This document shows positions 22,111-35,600 of a DNA stretch of 64,000 bases, one piece after another; within the stretch, counting starts at the first letter, position 1; each line of letters starts with the position of its first letter. This DNA comes from Taeniopygia guttata (taxonomy: Eukaryota; Chordata; Aves; Passeriformes; Estrildidae), in the NCBI RefSeq assembly GCF_048771995.1, contig NC_133050.1:3112501-3176500 (forward strand), in the 5' to 3' direction. The notes below the pieces were generated by a model, which was not told the origin of the DNA, did no database searches, and saw nothing but the letters and a program-made list of their open reading frames with translations. A program made the translations under genes and the position numbers.

Positions 22111-23040
22111 AATGGAGAGCAAAGTGGTGTCTGAATTCAATTGATTTTAAGTTTTTCTTTCATGGTATTTTGTCTGTGAAAAGTCTGAAAATCAAGGACA
22201 TCTTTTTGGAATCTACTATCTTTTCCCTTGATCATAGCCAAGTGACCCTTCAGAACTAAGCGAAAGCATGAACTCTTTTGGCCATTTTTTAGAGGGAGGA
22301 AAAACCAAGCCCAAACCTGTTTTCTGAATCCTCTGGAAAATCTGACTTATCCAAGAAAACATGATTAGGAATGTATTGATTTTCTGTTCTGTCATTCATT
22401 CAGACACCTGTGAAGTCAGATCAGTACTGCTCTCTTTAATGACTTATGACACAGCTGATTGCCATTCAATCTCTTGAAATCATGGCCTCAGCTTTCAATG
22501 ATATTTTGAATATGAGACTTTCCATTTCAGGGAGGAACAGAGTGCATTTGCACAGTTCCATTATGGGTGGTTTTTTTTCAACACACAGATTCTCTCATTT
22601 CCCATTCTTTAGCCTTAACCATTAAAGTAAACCATCTGCTTTGGAAATGCAACTCCAGTGTAACCCTTTCTACTATTTTGCTTAACTTATTTTTAGAGGC
22701 TGAAAATATTCAGTTGTAATTTGCTTTATAGAATTCTTTGTCACTGTGGGAGCAGAAAAAGATCACAGGAATTTCTCCCATCATCGATTTTACATTTTTT
22801 TAAATGTTATTATAAAGACTATTTATCAATATTTAATTTTTGCTTTCTGTGTAACTTTATTAAATCTGTACTTTAAAACGGGCATTACCTAGCAGGCTTT
22901 CAGTTCAATGACAGCAGCTGCTTTTCAGTAGGCTAATTTTCCTGTAGGACTAAACAAGGAAAGTAACTTAGGAAATTGATTTTTCTACATTGTTGCAGTG
23001 TAGGAATGGTATTCCCCAGTTTTGTGCTCACACTGATACA
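22111..23040. other. AT-rich unique-looking sequence, no gene seen
   Basis: Long stretch without open frames above 60 codons, repeats or LTR hallmarks. Confidence 0.5.
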
Positions 23041-23250
23041 GCTCAGACCAGGTGTCACTCACTGACTTCCCCACCACTTTTCCTGTGGCAGGAGGAGAGA
23101 AGAGCACAAAGAGGTTGAGGTAAGAACAATTTACTAGAAACAGCAGTGAAAAAATCCCACAAACGGTAATAACAACACTAAAAGGAGAGTGTACAAGAGG
23201 TGAACGAATCACACGTGATTGTTCACCATACAGAACTTGGCACACCCCAC
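23041..23250 (-). mobile_element. Possible antisense LTR fragment
   Basis: Contains GAGGTAAGAACAATTTACTAG, a pattern reminiscent of bird LTR R regions read antisense. It precedes a GC-rich stretch (23260-23430) and the better-supported LTR at 23430-23769. Confidence 0.25.
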
Positions 23251-23429
23251 TGCGGCTTCCGGGGGTCACTTGCGGCTGTCCCCAATCCCTCCCCGGCCCC
23301 CCCTGGGACCCCTCCGGCTCGCTGTCCCCTCAGGGGACCGGGGTTTGCCACTGTCCCGCTGCACTGGGCTCACCAGGCAGCGGCTGGGTTTGCACGGTCC
23401 GAGCGGCGGTGCGCCTCGGTTGCCGCAAG

Positions 23430-23769
23430 GATTCGGGATAAAGAGATGAAGAGAGGTCAGTTGTGTGCAGTCCAGAGAGATTGTATTGCCTGAACGGTTG
23501 CAGGGACAAAAGACCCTGGGCTACTGCCCAGATACAGTTTTATACAGCAAAATTAAGATATAAGGTCTAACCAATAGAGACAGTGTCCAGCATGGGCTCA
23601 TCAGAACCACCCCAGGGGTCAGGTCCAATGGGAACTGCTCAGGGGTGGGGAAAAAGGGGTTTACAGCAAAATGCTGAAGCAAAACTTTCCTGAAACAATG
23701 GGGCATACATAAATGTATCTTTTCCTCAGTTTCCCATTCCCAAGGCCTTTCTAAAACCCTTTCTCCACA
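23430..23769 (-). mobile_element. ERV LTR on minus strand
   Basis: Read on the minus strand it starts TGTGGAGAAAGGGTTTTAG at 23769 and contains a TATA-like TGTATAAAACTG (about 23530-23545). The low-coordinate end is approximate. A pol remnant on the same strand lies just upstream in its transcription direction (24.1-24.9 kb), consistent with this being the 3' LTR of an internally deleted ERV. Confidence 0.55.
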
Positions 23770-24099
23770 CTACCGCGCCAGCGCGATAGCAACACCCCAC
23801 GATTTACGGCACACCGGTGGAGGAAGAACAAACCCTTTCCATTTCCCCCTGCCACGTGGCAGGTGATAGCCAGTTACCCCAAGGTCCTGGCTGTGCTCCT
23901 CCTGGCTGCTGCAAAAATTACCCCTGTCCTGGCCGGATCTGCCCTGCGGGTCCTGGCTCTTCCTCTGGGTGAGAGTCCCCCATGGCATCTGCCTGGCAAA
24001 AGGGACTTCAGGACAACCTATTACTTATGGACATTCCCCGTTCTGCCCCTGTCCCAGCTCCCTTTTTGCCTCCAGAAAACTTTGAACAGAAGTAGCACT

Positions 24100-24910
24100 T
24101 AGGTACAGTTCTGCACATTCTGAACTGGCAGGAAGGTGACCCACATGTCACTATAGGCACACGTGCAGCAGGGACAAAGAAAGTTTCTGAGGGGCCTGGG
24201 TCTCAAGGTCTTTTGCTCCAGGAGTACCACCTGTTACTTTCAGATTCTGCTCAGGGATAACCAGTGGCATTTTTTTTGTTCTACACAAGATATAACCATG
24301 TGTAGCACATCAGCTGTCACTTTTTTCACCATTTATTTTCAAGTATATTCCATCAATCAGGACCATGGTGGCTCCTGCTCTGAGGTGTATTGGCCATCCC
24401 TGTAGTACATTGGTTAGTTGTTTTTTGAGAAATAGGCTCAAAATACCGCAGGGTTACTTCCTTCATTCCCATTCTTTGAGCTAAAAATGGAGTTACTGTG
24501 CAAGGCAAGGGCACTCATGTATGAACAGTGCAAATGGGTCAGTCAAATCTGGTAACTCCAGAGCAGGGGTTGTCATCAATAACCTTTAAAATATATAGAA
24601 AGGCTGCTGGACATTCTGGAGTCCAGTGTAGCACCTCCATGGATTCCTTTCATGATTCGTACACAGGCTTTTGCAATAGTTCATAACTGGGGATCCATCA
24701 TCAACACCATCCAGTCATTCCCAAAAAGGGACACAGATGTGGGCTCTGGTGTTTGACAAATTGCTTCCTCCCTTTCTTTCCCCAAACTGCACTGTCCTTG
24801 TGAGTGGGGCAGCCAGGAGATCAGACCTGGGTAGATATAGACATAGTCTTGAAAACAAATAGAGGATGTCATTGAAAATGTGCTCTGGATGGTAATATTC
24901 AACACATTCT
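24100..24910 (-). mobile_element. Gammaretrovirus-like pol remnant (RT thumb to RNase H)
   Basis: On the minus strand, in shifting frames, one reads the RT thumb-region pattern (SQGQCSLGKEREEAICQTPE near 24790-24735, then FLGMTGWCR near 24720), a WTPEC block near 24625 and the connection/RNase H entry (PDLTDPFALFIHE near 24560-24520). Stops and frameshifts interrupt each part. This order is diagnostic of class I (gammaretrovirus-like) pol. Nothing functional remains. Confidence 0.7.
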
Positions 24911-26430
24911 CAACTACATGCTCTTATTCTCTCTCCCTGTAATGACTGGACAACACTTATTTTTGGTGCCAGCTGTCTTAAATCAGGAATAATCTTGGGT
25001 AGGGGGAAAACGACAATAAAACCATCATAAACTGAGTATAAAATGTTTATCTACATGTGTCAGTAACTTCAATGGCCAGCTGCAGTCAGCAAAATTATCA
25101 GCCTGTAATTGTGCTCAGGGCCAGCGTGGGCCTTTCCATGTCAGCTCCTCCTGCACAGCACATGGGGGCCTGGGCATGCTGCTGGCTTGCTTCCTTTTAG
25201 GAGACTGGGATGAGGAAAGGTCAAGGGGTTTTGTCAAAGAGATGATATTTGAGTGACTGTGTATGTGCTGGAAGCCTCACAGACTGACTGGCCCATGACA
25301 GGATGGCCCAGTGCTGGGGGGCTGCACCTTGCTGACCTGGTTAGGGGTGTTAAGCTGCTCCTTTGCCTCAGAGAGAGCCAAATGCAGCACTTTTGTGCAG
25401 AAACACTTCATTAGCCCTGGTTTGCAAAGCTACTGCAGCAACTGGGGTGGCCAAAGCACCCCTTTCTGCACTTGGAAATGAGCTGAGTCAGTCATGGGAT
25501 AAGGCAGGGCATTCCCCACGTGTGCCCATTGTGAACTCCCTGTGCCCCGACTGTGTCGCGTCCTGCTCCTCAGTGACATCCCGCCCAGCCTGGAACATGG
25601 AACTCCCCGTTTCCAAGGACACGTGGCCATTGTCACCAGCACAGAGCAGGACTGCTCAGACCCTTCGGCCGCTGCGTTGAGAGCGGAGGTGTCAGAGCGA
25701 GAGCGAGTGTTGTTCCAGTTTAGCTGGTTCTAGCACACGTTGGTCAAGAGACTGATCCACACACTGAGTGGAGGTAATTATTTACAGTTCTGTGCAGAAA
25801 TGGGGGGCTCAGGGACAAATTCACAAAGCCAGCGCCCCAAGAAGTAGAGTGTCTTAGTATTTCTACGTTTTAGCAAAGAAAGGAATTAGTGTTCATTGAC
25901 TGCAAGTTCCCTAGTTCTCTTCATAATTAGTATTCTGTCTGCTGTTGGGTAATGATCCTCTCACTTCTCATGTTCATTAGTCTGCATGCTCAGTCTCTCC
26001 CTTCTTTTATGTCAATGGCTTCTGGAGCGCATGGCCATGGCCTGCCCCTGCTGGAATGACCTTTTACCTCACAGGAGGTGATTCAGCGCAGTTTCTGCAT
26101 TGGCTTTATCAGTTTGTTCCTTTCCTTGGGGCTTCTGCCAAATGTCCTTGTGTCCCTAAATCTGCATTCTTTGTGCCCACCATCAGTGGTACATCCTTCT
26201 TCCCAAGCCTTGCTAACCTCCCCGGTGTCTGAGGTAGCTGAAGCCTGGCAAGTCCTGCACCCCAACAAGGCAATCCAGCCAAGAAGTAACCTGCCTTTCA
26301 AAGGCCTGGCCATCACTCGTTGGCTACTTCTTGTTTCATGGGAATAACCTCCCTTCTTGTTGATGGGCCTTGAAAGCCATCAACAAGGACAAACTTTAAA
26401 GAACACATTTTCCTGACAAATATTTTGCAT
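24911..26430. other. No gene recognised; contains one arm of a diverged duplicate
   Basis: Mixed sequence. 25780-26000 resembles 27100-27335 (shared TTTTAGCAAA, AATTAGTATTCT-like and TCACTTCTCATG-like blocks in the same order), suggesting two related LTR-like segments around 26-27 kb. Frames at 25363-25680 plus and 26083-26316 minus show no known domain. Confidence 0.3.
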
Positions 26431-26433
26431 TTT

Positions 26434-26622
26434 GCAGACTCTTCAGCAGGACCAGTGGCTGTGTGGGAGCCGGAGCACCCGAGGCAGAGCAGGATGGCGG
26501 AGCTGTGGGCCTGGGCACGATCCAGAGCGTTCCACAGGGCCCCAGTCTGCACTGCGTCCCGCAGGGCCCCCAAGAGCCCTGCCGTGCCCGTCAGGGTGAC
26601 CCAGAGGTCCCAGGACCAAGAG
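26434..26622 (+). other. Candidate exon of unknown gene
   Basis: A 189-bp GC-rich stretch open in one frame, preceded by TTTTGCATTTTGCAG (acceptor-like) and followed by GAG|GTGAGG (good donor). It lies upstream of the ELL2-like exons on the same strand and could be an early exon of that gene, but residue similarity to the ELL N-terminal domain is too weak to claim. A long open frame on the opposite strand (26313-26978) competes. Confidence 0.2.
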
Positions 26623-27136
26623 GTGAGGGGCAGGTGTCGGGCTCTGCGGGCTGCCAGCGGGTGGGGGCTTGGCCATGGTGTTGGGTCAGGTGCTGCTGAC
26701 CCCACGGGACCTGTTGGGCAGGGCTGGGGCCCCACTGGTGCTCCAAGGGCCCCTTTGAGGCAGCTGCCCGGGGGGAAGCCACTCACAGGGATGACACGGA
26801 AGAGGTGCCAGTGGAAGTGGGAAGTTCTCTGATGGATGTGTTTCTCAGGGATTGCACTGAGGAGGTTCCAGTGAAAGTCAGATGTTCTCAGTGCTGGGAC
26901 ACTCAGGAAATTCATGCTCTGGGCATGGCTCTTGGTCAAAATGCATGGATTTCTCATTGTTCCATGTTTGTACTGCACTCACCGAACATGTCAGGATAAA
27001 GGAAACTCTCTAACAGTATTTTTTAGTATTAGTATTTAGTATTTATGCTCAGCTGTGATGATAGTGGAGAACTCCAGCCACATGCACACCGTTTTCAAAG
27101 CTTTTCCAAACAAAGAAATTTCAGCATTTTTAGCAA

Positions 27137-27222
27137 AAAAAAAACCCAACCAAACAAAAAACAAACAAAAAAACACACAAAAAACCCCCAAAAAAACCCC
27201 AAAAAAACCCCCCAAAAAACCA
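27137..27222. repeat. A/C-rich low-complexity run
   Basis: AAAAAACCCC and AAACAAAC units, about 85 bp. Confidence 0.9.
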
Positions 27223-29259
27223 ATTAATCTTCATTGGTTCTAAATTACATAATTTCTTCAATTAAGTAATATTCTATCTTCTCTTTGGTATTGATGTCTC
27301 CCTTCTCATGGTAATTAATTCACATCTTTCAGTCCATTTATCATAGCTTTTTAGATTTTTATCTCAGACAATTTTGCCTACAGAATGAAGCAGGTGGATG
27401 GCAGTAGTTGTTTTTGTTAAAAAATGTACTTAGACTGATGAACATTTCAGTGATTTTTAACCTCCCGCAGAATGTGATGCATTCTGTATTAATTATGAGA
27501 TCAGACAAGCAACCCAAATTTTGTTATATCTGATTAACCTAGGATAAACTGCTTCCATTTCACAGCTTCAAAGAATTGCATCTAGAGCTGAGGACAAGAG
27601 AAAGGGCTTTCATGCCTGTTGAGAGTCAAAATTCACCTTATGCAGATGAAATTCTTCTTGGAGCTGACTCTAAGATGTGCTTCCTTAGTACCAAATAAAT
27701 CCCAGCATCAGGTCGTGTCCAAAATTCTTATATTTTTGTGAACCACTCTCACCTGGATTGTTAGCTGGACACTGGCCAGTTCAGTTGTACTCAGGCACTT
27801 GATTTCAAGGGCAGCCTGTGCCTATAAATTCCGGCAACTGGGAAAGGATGACTTGCTACTTGAACGCTTGGCTGCGTTAGAGGCCAAGTGAGGGTTGCTC
27901 TCTCAGGGCAGTTTTGTAGCCGGCTGCTTGCAGAGGGAGAACTGTGTCAAAGCAGCCCTTTCTAGTGATGTGACAGCAAACCTTTGCAAATACAGCTCTT
28001 GTTTAAAACAAAGGGCCTAGTTAATCAGCAGTGATGGAGAGCAGGCTGAAGTTTTTACAGAAAATATCTTTTTCCTTTTAGCCAAATGCCAGCAAGGCAT
28101 CGCACAATGGAAGTGCGCAGAATGTCAACTTGTATAACCCAGCTGGAGGTATGATTGTTTTTCACATTTTGCTCAGTGTCGGTAAGATTTTCAACTTGGT
28201 AACTCATTTTTGCAGCATATTCTTGGGACAGGGGATCTCTTGTGTTCAGAGATCTCGACTGGAGGTGGTATGCCCTCAGGTCAACCTTGCAGTCTCTTGC
28301 CACTACATTTAGCCACTGGTTTGTTTTCCCCTGAGAAAACCTGCTAGACCTTCCTTGTTTGCATACTGGTTGATGGGATGGACTTGGACTACTCCATGCA
28401 CCTAAATTCACTGCCTTGGTAGCTAAGATTTTGCTTTTGGAGTATCTAGGCACTGTCATTATCCTCTAAATTTAATTGGGAAAACCTATGCAACCTTGAG
28501 AAAGTTGCATAGAGGATTTCATAAGGTCAGCTTGGGAAACTTTGCTTGATTTAATTTTTTCTCTTGGTCGTTAATAAGTGAGTGTTGCCGCAACACAGTG
28601 TTGGGTTCTTTTCAAGGCAATCTAAAGGAAGATATTGATGTCATCTTCCCCACGGATTCCATCATTTCCCACAATGCACAAGGTGCTTAGGTGATGTCAT
28701 TTGTTATTAATGTGTTCTCAATGCTGTTTCCCCAAGGAGCCTGGTTCCAGGCAGACTCGAGGTGCACATTCCCCTTACAGGCACTCAGTGGTGCTGCCTG
28801 CAGCAGTGAGCTGAGCCAGGTACAGCCAGCTGCCCTGAGGAAAGCAGGCTCTCACCTGGCTGTGGCTGCAGTCACCTGCCTGCAGGGACTTCCCTGCCAC
28901 TGCAAGTGCAGCTCTTGCTCTGCCTTAGCCTACTGCAGAGCATTTTAAACTAGCACCATGGTGGCTTTTTGCAGAGACAAAACTAAACTTCACATTTCTC
29001 ATTGGGGACATTCTGTTTCACATGTGAATGATGATTTGTGTGATTCTTGGTGGTGGTCTACACAGACCCTAAGGGAATATTTAGCATTCAGTAACTGGGG
29101 TGTGAGGACTGGCAGTAGTGAGACAATTGTGGAATTTGGTGCTGCTTTGGCTTTAGGCTGGCACAGAGAAACTCAGGTGAGACAGGTCTGGTTGCTGCTA
29201 GGGTACAGGGTGCCTTTGCAACATGCTCCATGCTGTACCAGTTAGGGACTGGGCTTTGT
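27223..29259. other. Mostly unannotated; one weak candidate exon at 28082-28148
   Basis: A TTTTCCTTTTAG acceptor-like site precedes a 67-bp segment ending GGAG|GTATGA. Its frame reads ...QNVNLYNPAGG, faintly like the ELL NFYLSNVG segment, and phase does not exclude it. A 134-codon frame on the minus strand (28055-28459) overlaps it. No other coding evidence was seen in these 2 kb. Confidence 0.25.
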
Positions 29260-29500
29260 CACAGAATCAGAGAATCAGAATCAGACTTGGAATGGATCCA
29301 CAAGGATATGCAAGTGCAGCTCTGTCCCCAAGAATCCCACCAGGTGCCTGTGGAACTTGTCCAAATGTTTTCTGAGCTCTAGTGGACTTGGTACCATGAG
29401 CAGTCTTGTGGGGAGCCTGTCCCAATGCCTGATCACCCTCTGGGTGAAGAACTCTTACCTAATTTTGATCTTAATGCTTGCTTATGGCTTCAGGTAATTT
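29260..29500 (-). mobile_element. CR1 3' end, antisense
   Basis: Starts CACAGAATCAGAGAATCAGA, the reverse complement of the CR1 terminal repeats, and continues into CR1-like sequence with GGGGAGCCTGTCCCAATGCC. Confidence 0.8.
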
Positions 29501-29683
29501 TTGTTAGAAGTCATTCAGGGGTATGGTTTTAGGAGGTGTTTTGTTTGAATGCTGTAGGAAGTTTCTCTATCCACATTGGATTGAACTTCTCAAAACATTA
29601 GCGGTGTCTTCACTCGACAACTGGCATGTTTACAGTGCTCTAAATAATTGAAGTGTGTGATGTTTGTGCAATTAGGTTTGCAG

Positions 29684-32600
29684 ACAAATAGAGAGGCATG
29701 GTCCAAGGAACAGGAAGTGAAGAAAGGCATTAAAAATTTGACCTACATTGAAAGACTGAAGGAGCGTGTCAAGAAAGGTCAGTCTCTGTGTGTGGGATGG
29801 AAGAGACAAAGCTCCCGGATTTCTCACCAATATGCATCAAGTCTCCATCAGCCACTAAGCACGAGTTCCTGGTTTCAAACACTGCTTGCTCTGTCATATC
29901 CCCTCCCTTGACCTGCTGGCCACGTTTCACCTGATGCAGCCCAGGACACAGTTGTCTTTCTGGGCTGCCAGCACATGTTTCCAGCTCATGCCCAGCCTCT
30001 CATCCACCAGCACCCCCAGGTCCTCCCCACCTTCATCCCAGGCTCCTCATCCCATCCCAGCATCCATGCCCAGCTGGGATAGGGCATGTCCCAATCCCAA
30101 AGATGCAGCTCTTTGCCCTTGGCCTTGTTGAATCTGATGAGGTTCCCAGGGCCCTACTTGCCAAGGTTCTCCATGTCCCTCTGGATTGCATCCCAAACCT
30201 CTGGTGTTGTCAAACTTGCCAAAGAAGCATTTAATCCCCCCGTCCATATCATTCTTGACATAGCTTAGTGCTTGAGCTTACAAACTGGAGAAATACAAAA
30301 ACCACCATGCATATAAAGAGTTTTCCATAAATACCTCCCCTCCAGTATCACTCCTTCACATGGTATTTTTAATGACTGTTTCTTCCTAATGCTTTACTGT
30401 CTGGATTTGTACTGATCTATACATTCTGAACAAATAGAGTTTCCACAGTCTCGGTACTTCGTTTTGCATCAACTACCTTGATTCCTCCCACTCCCCGTTT
30501 GACAATTCATTTTCTGTTTTTTCTTTACTGAAGTGAAAATACCAGAGCTCAGGAGAGCCCCACACAGCTCTCCAGATCTTGTGCCTGAGAGGAAGAGAAC
30601 GATGCCCATGAACCCTGCAAAATACATCCGGAGACTTTTCAGTGCTGTTTCTCAACAACCCATCAGAGACAGGGTGATTCATTTACTGGCTCTGAAGAAT
30701 TACAAGAAGTCAGAGTTACTTACCTGCTTAGAGAGAGAGGGAGTTGTGGAAAAGGACAAGGAGTCCCTTGGAAAGATCCTTCAGGAGGTGTGATCCTGGG
30801 GCTGCTGCCAGCAATGCTAACTCTTAGCAGTCTTACTTCAGGGTTTCAATTAGAAACTAATGAGAAGCTGTTATGGTTTGACGCTGGCATAATGCTAGCG
30901 TCTTATGAAAATATAACTTACTAATTAAATGTTGTGAAATGTGATTAAGAACAGAGTAAAGTAGGCTAAACTTAATAATAAAAGAAAAAGCTTTATTACA
31001 CTATTATTACTATTATTATAAAAGGAAAAGAAAGGAAAGAAAAAAAATATATAAAATTTGAAATGAAAACTTTCTAAAACTTTTTTTTTTTTTTTACTTA
31101 ACTCTACTAAACTCTAGCGAGACTTATTTGGATCTTTAATTAAGTTTTCACTCTTTAATATAATTAATACTGAGTTTATTGGGGAAGAGAGGAGTCCCCC
31201 TTGCAACTATAGACTCTTAGGAAACACAACTGCCACCTTTTGTGTTTCTAATGTCACACGTGGCACCGCCCAGATACACTGGGTTAGTGTGACATTTTCT
31301 TTTCTATGTTACAGTGCTTTTACCACCGGGCATGGACAGAGACTGCTTATAGGGCCCCTTTAAGGATGCTTTGTTAAGGACTACTAGGAATAACAGTCTA
31401 GTATCACAATTCGGGACTAGAGTCCCCCCCATTTTCCCCTGGGGCCGAGGGTCTAAAAGACAGAGATCGCCTTCTCTTCTTTCTGAAGATGGAGGGCATC
31501 CTCACACTCTCCTCAGCTCTCTCTCTGTCTACTCTAAAACTGGTAGTTGCTGCAGAAGGTCTCTTGGCTCAACCAATGCATCCCCCTAAAATGCAGTCTC
31601 TCTTGAAAAGAAAGAGTGGTTTAGTCTATGGTAAACAAGCAGAGTCTAGCTAAAAAGCTACTCTATCATTTGCTCTTAACTTCCTTTTTTAAACATCTGA
31701 GGTTTCAAGCTGTTTTACTTTTTTTTAAATTCAGGAGGAGTAATATTTTATAAAGCTTTTATTTTTCAGGAAGGGTTAAAAGTCTTAACTCTTAAGGATG
31801 GCTCGCTGCCCAGGCTCCAGCTCCCACAGCCCGGCTGGGCACCTTGTGGCCCCCCCGCTCTTCTCCTTCCCTGCAACGAACTGCTGATAAAATTACCGAG
31901 TCTCTGTCTCTTTTCTCTCTTGGGAGATAGAGAGACTCTGGGGGGGAACGGAGACATCCCAGATTTCTCCACCTTTCCATCTGCAGGGGGCCAGGTCTGG
32001 TTGCAGCCCCTCCACCCTTGGGCCTACCTCCACAGGCCGCATGGCTCCCCTCCCCCACCCAGCCCGGGCTGGGCTGGGGAGAGGTCTGTACTATGCGGTG
32101 ACCGGAACTAAAGAAGGACGAGTCCTCCTGGGAATTCCGCTTTTAACTTCTCTGTGTTCTCAGAGGCGTGTCCACCTTTAATTGGTCACCCTAAGTGTCA
32201 GTATTTAAACTTGACCCCTGACTGGTGAACCTCTTCCTTCTAAAAAAAAAAAATTCTCTTCCCGTGTCAAACCATGACAGAAGCTTAGGAAATGCCCTTT
32301 GCATTTTCCCATCAACTTTACTCAGTTTCCACCCAACTGCAAGTCCATGTGACAAAAAGAAAGAAACCTTCAACAACAAGGCCTTGTTGTTGTTCTTCTA
32401 GAATACCTGGCAATGATAAATTCTTTGTAATGTTGTTGCTTCTCATGCCTTATTTTAATCCTCCCTCTTTTCCTTGCACTGGTAAACTGCTTCATGAAGT
32501 AACTTCACAGGGTGAAACTCTCAACTGGGTGAAACACTTGGCTGAGGTCCTTAAAATACCCTGGGACAAGTTTCAGAGGAGAGAATTTTGGTGGCCGCAT

Positions 32601-35600
32601 AGGGCAGTATTTCATTTGAAGGGACTTGGTGGCCTCTCAATGGTATTTGCTTCTACTGTGGGGATTGCCTTCCAGGGAAGGGTGTTCCAGGAAAATCCTA
32701 CATGATAAAGATGGTGGCCCAACTTTGAACACAGAGTTGCTTTGCTGTTGTGTGAATTGAGTTGTCGACTTCCTCGGCACCTATTATTTCTCATAATTTT
32801 CCAGTTGTCCTTTTAGCGCCACTGGTATTTCTTTATTACAGCCATTCATACAATTCACATGGACTGAAGGATGCAGTGGCTGTTTCCTCCTTTTTCAATA
32901 TTCCCCATCAATGTAGGCTGTTGCTGAATTATGCAAGCATTACCATATCAAGTAGCAATATTTCCTTTATAGCTACGAAACAGGTGATGATAAGACTTCA
33001 AAGCTCAGCTCCTTAGAGGGTAAGAGATGAAAAAAATGTCTCCTTTCTGTTTGTTCTTGTTAATGTTTAAGGAGATTTTGAAGGAGTATTTTCTTGTTTG
33101 CAGTGTGAACTGCCTGGAGATACTGGTTTGCATTCTGAAAGGGCTGTGTGAACAGCACTACATCCTGAAAACTGTTATTTACATTTCTTTTAACTTCATA
33201 GGGAGATGGTGGTGTTTTTTGCTATACGTGAAAAACCAGTAGGGAGAACTTGCTGAGCTCTTCTATTCACAACCTTCCTTCTCTTCCAACACAGCCTGAG
33301 TTCTGCTTTTAAAAAGTGAATTCCTGATTCTGGGCATCTTTGTTCCTTTTAAGCTGTTGAAGTGTAGCTCTAGGTAGGTTATCTCCTATAAGTGTTCCAT
33401 AGGAAGCTGCAGTTTCCTCTGAGCAGACACTTGAGAAAGAAAAGCAGTTCTGTTTGCAGAGACAAATGCCAACATCCTGTGGTGCTTCATGGGATGATGA
33501 AAACCTGCCCCATTACAGGTCCAGGCTGTGTTCTGCCATGGCAATGTAGCTGGGTGAATCAAGCGGGCAGCAGGTGTCCTCCTGAGAGTGGAAAAATATG
33601 GACTTGCTCATGGGGATGATGTTCTTCAGGTCCTACTCCTGAAAAAAGGAAAACAGAAAGGAAAAACCTGGTCTCTCCATGTATTTCAAATGTGAAGTTC
33701 TGGCATAGTGTACCTTGATTCTCAAAGCTGCGTTAAAGACCAAAAAACCTGGATCCCTGGTGCAGGGAGAGATTTTCATAGCCTCCATTTCCTCCATGCT
33801 TGCAGCAGTTTGGCATTTACTTACATCCAAATTTCTACAGCCCAAATGGACCACACCTGTTTAATATTGTTGCCTCTTACATGACAGCTGCTTTGTTCTT
33901 CACATCAAACAAAAGTCCTGGAAAACTGGTGCATGATTTTCTTTTCAGCTTTGCTTTAGCTCTGTACTACCAGTTTTACATCTGTAGTCTGCCTTTAGGT
34001 GCAATGAATATTGATGTTTTAAATGTCTGCCCCTAGGTAGCCAACCTGGATGCAAATGAGAATTCTTTCAGTCTGAAGGAACATTTCTTCAAAGACATTC
34101 ATGTTGATTGGCCTGGCTACAGTGAAAGAGATAGAAAGACATTGGAGGTGACCCTTTTTCAGTAAGTTCAGCCAGGACAACAACCATTTCAAAAAAACCC
34201 TCTGGGAAATGAAGGTCTGTTTTTGCTGTGAGGAAAGAACAAGGACTGTTGATATTTTTGCCTTGTAACCTGAAATGCTGGACCATCCTTACAGAAAAAC
34301 AGCTCCATCTCCAAATGCCACCAGCACCAGCCAGTCACTGTCTCTGGGACCTTCTGAAAGAAATACTCCACCGAGAACTGCTCAGGTATTTTGTGAATTT
34401 TTAAACATTCTCTACCATATATGATGTTTTATCCCACTTGCTCTTGGTGTCCAAGCTGTGGTATGAAGCACTAGTGTCTGTACATCATAGAAACCTGAAG
34501 TGTGTACTTCTAATGGGATTCCTGTATACTTTTCAAGATGGTTACAATGTCAAAGCCTGCAACAAGCTTGCACCCGTGATTTGTTTGTCATGGTGCATAG
34601 GAAACTCTGCTAAGGACAAGATGTAGACATGGTTTTGGTTCCTAGCTGTGTCTGTGCAGGGTTCTTGATGATATGGCAGCTCTAGTACCTAAATCATGTT
34701 TGAAGAGAAATCTTAGGGAAGTCTAGCATAAGGACAAATTCCAGTACTGAGGCATTTCTAGGAAACTTGTTTTTCTGTCCTAAGCAGCATTTAGGCTCCC
34801 ATTTTGATTCAGGCTATCCCATGTGTGAGGAGGGGACTTGGAATCATTAGGGAATACCTTGGACTTGTCAGGCTTAAAATCAAGAGATGGCCAATACAAG
34901 GGGGCAAGGAAAAAGTTTTGAAAGAATCTTGGAAAACCCTGCTTGAAAGGTATCTTTTCTATACCTTAAAGAATTCTCTTTAAACAGCCCTGGTTTTCCC
35001 TAGCTCTTTTCCCAGCCAGAGCAGGAAGTGCTGCAGGGCCCAGCATCCTCTTATGTCCTACCTCCGTGCCTACAGCACTTCTGTCAGCAGGCTGGCACAG
35101 AGCTGTGTCTGGCAGTCCTGCTCTGAGCTGCTGATGGTGGGAGCAGTGTGTGCTTGGTAGGGAAGAGGCTGTGATCCAGGGTTTCCTCTGGAGAGCAGCA
35201 GGAATGAGACCTGCAGCCAGACTGGGGCTTCTCTCTGTTGTTATCATCTCTGCACTGGACACGCTGTGATCAGCACCGCACCAGTGGCTTCTTGGGGCCA
35301 CTTTAGTGAATGGTGTGGCTGTGTGACAGCAAGAGTAGAGTGTGTTCCTGGTGTGTCTAAGCAGAAATAGGGAGCAAGATAAAACCAACCTGAGCTCCTC
35401 ATTTTGGGGAAGCCTTTGATAGAGGTGCTGAAGGGAATGTCTTTTTCCCAAAGCCATTTAGCTACAGAGCTGGAGGAGGACTTGCTGAATACTCAGGTGA
35501 GAAAGTAGGAATGAAATAGAGAACATATTGAGCTGCAGCACCTCCTTGTATGACAGGCCGTTTTAGGTAAGAAAGGTGTGCGTTCAACCATTGCCAGGTC

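Noticed and set aside
26313..26978. 221-codon minus-strand frame
   Set aside because: No domain recognised; it overlaps a plus-strand segment with better splice sites. Kept only as a competing reading of the candidate exon.
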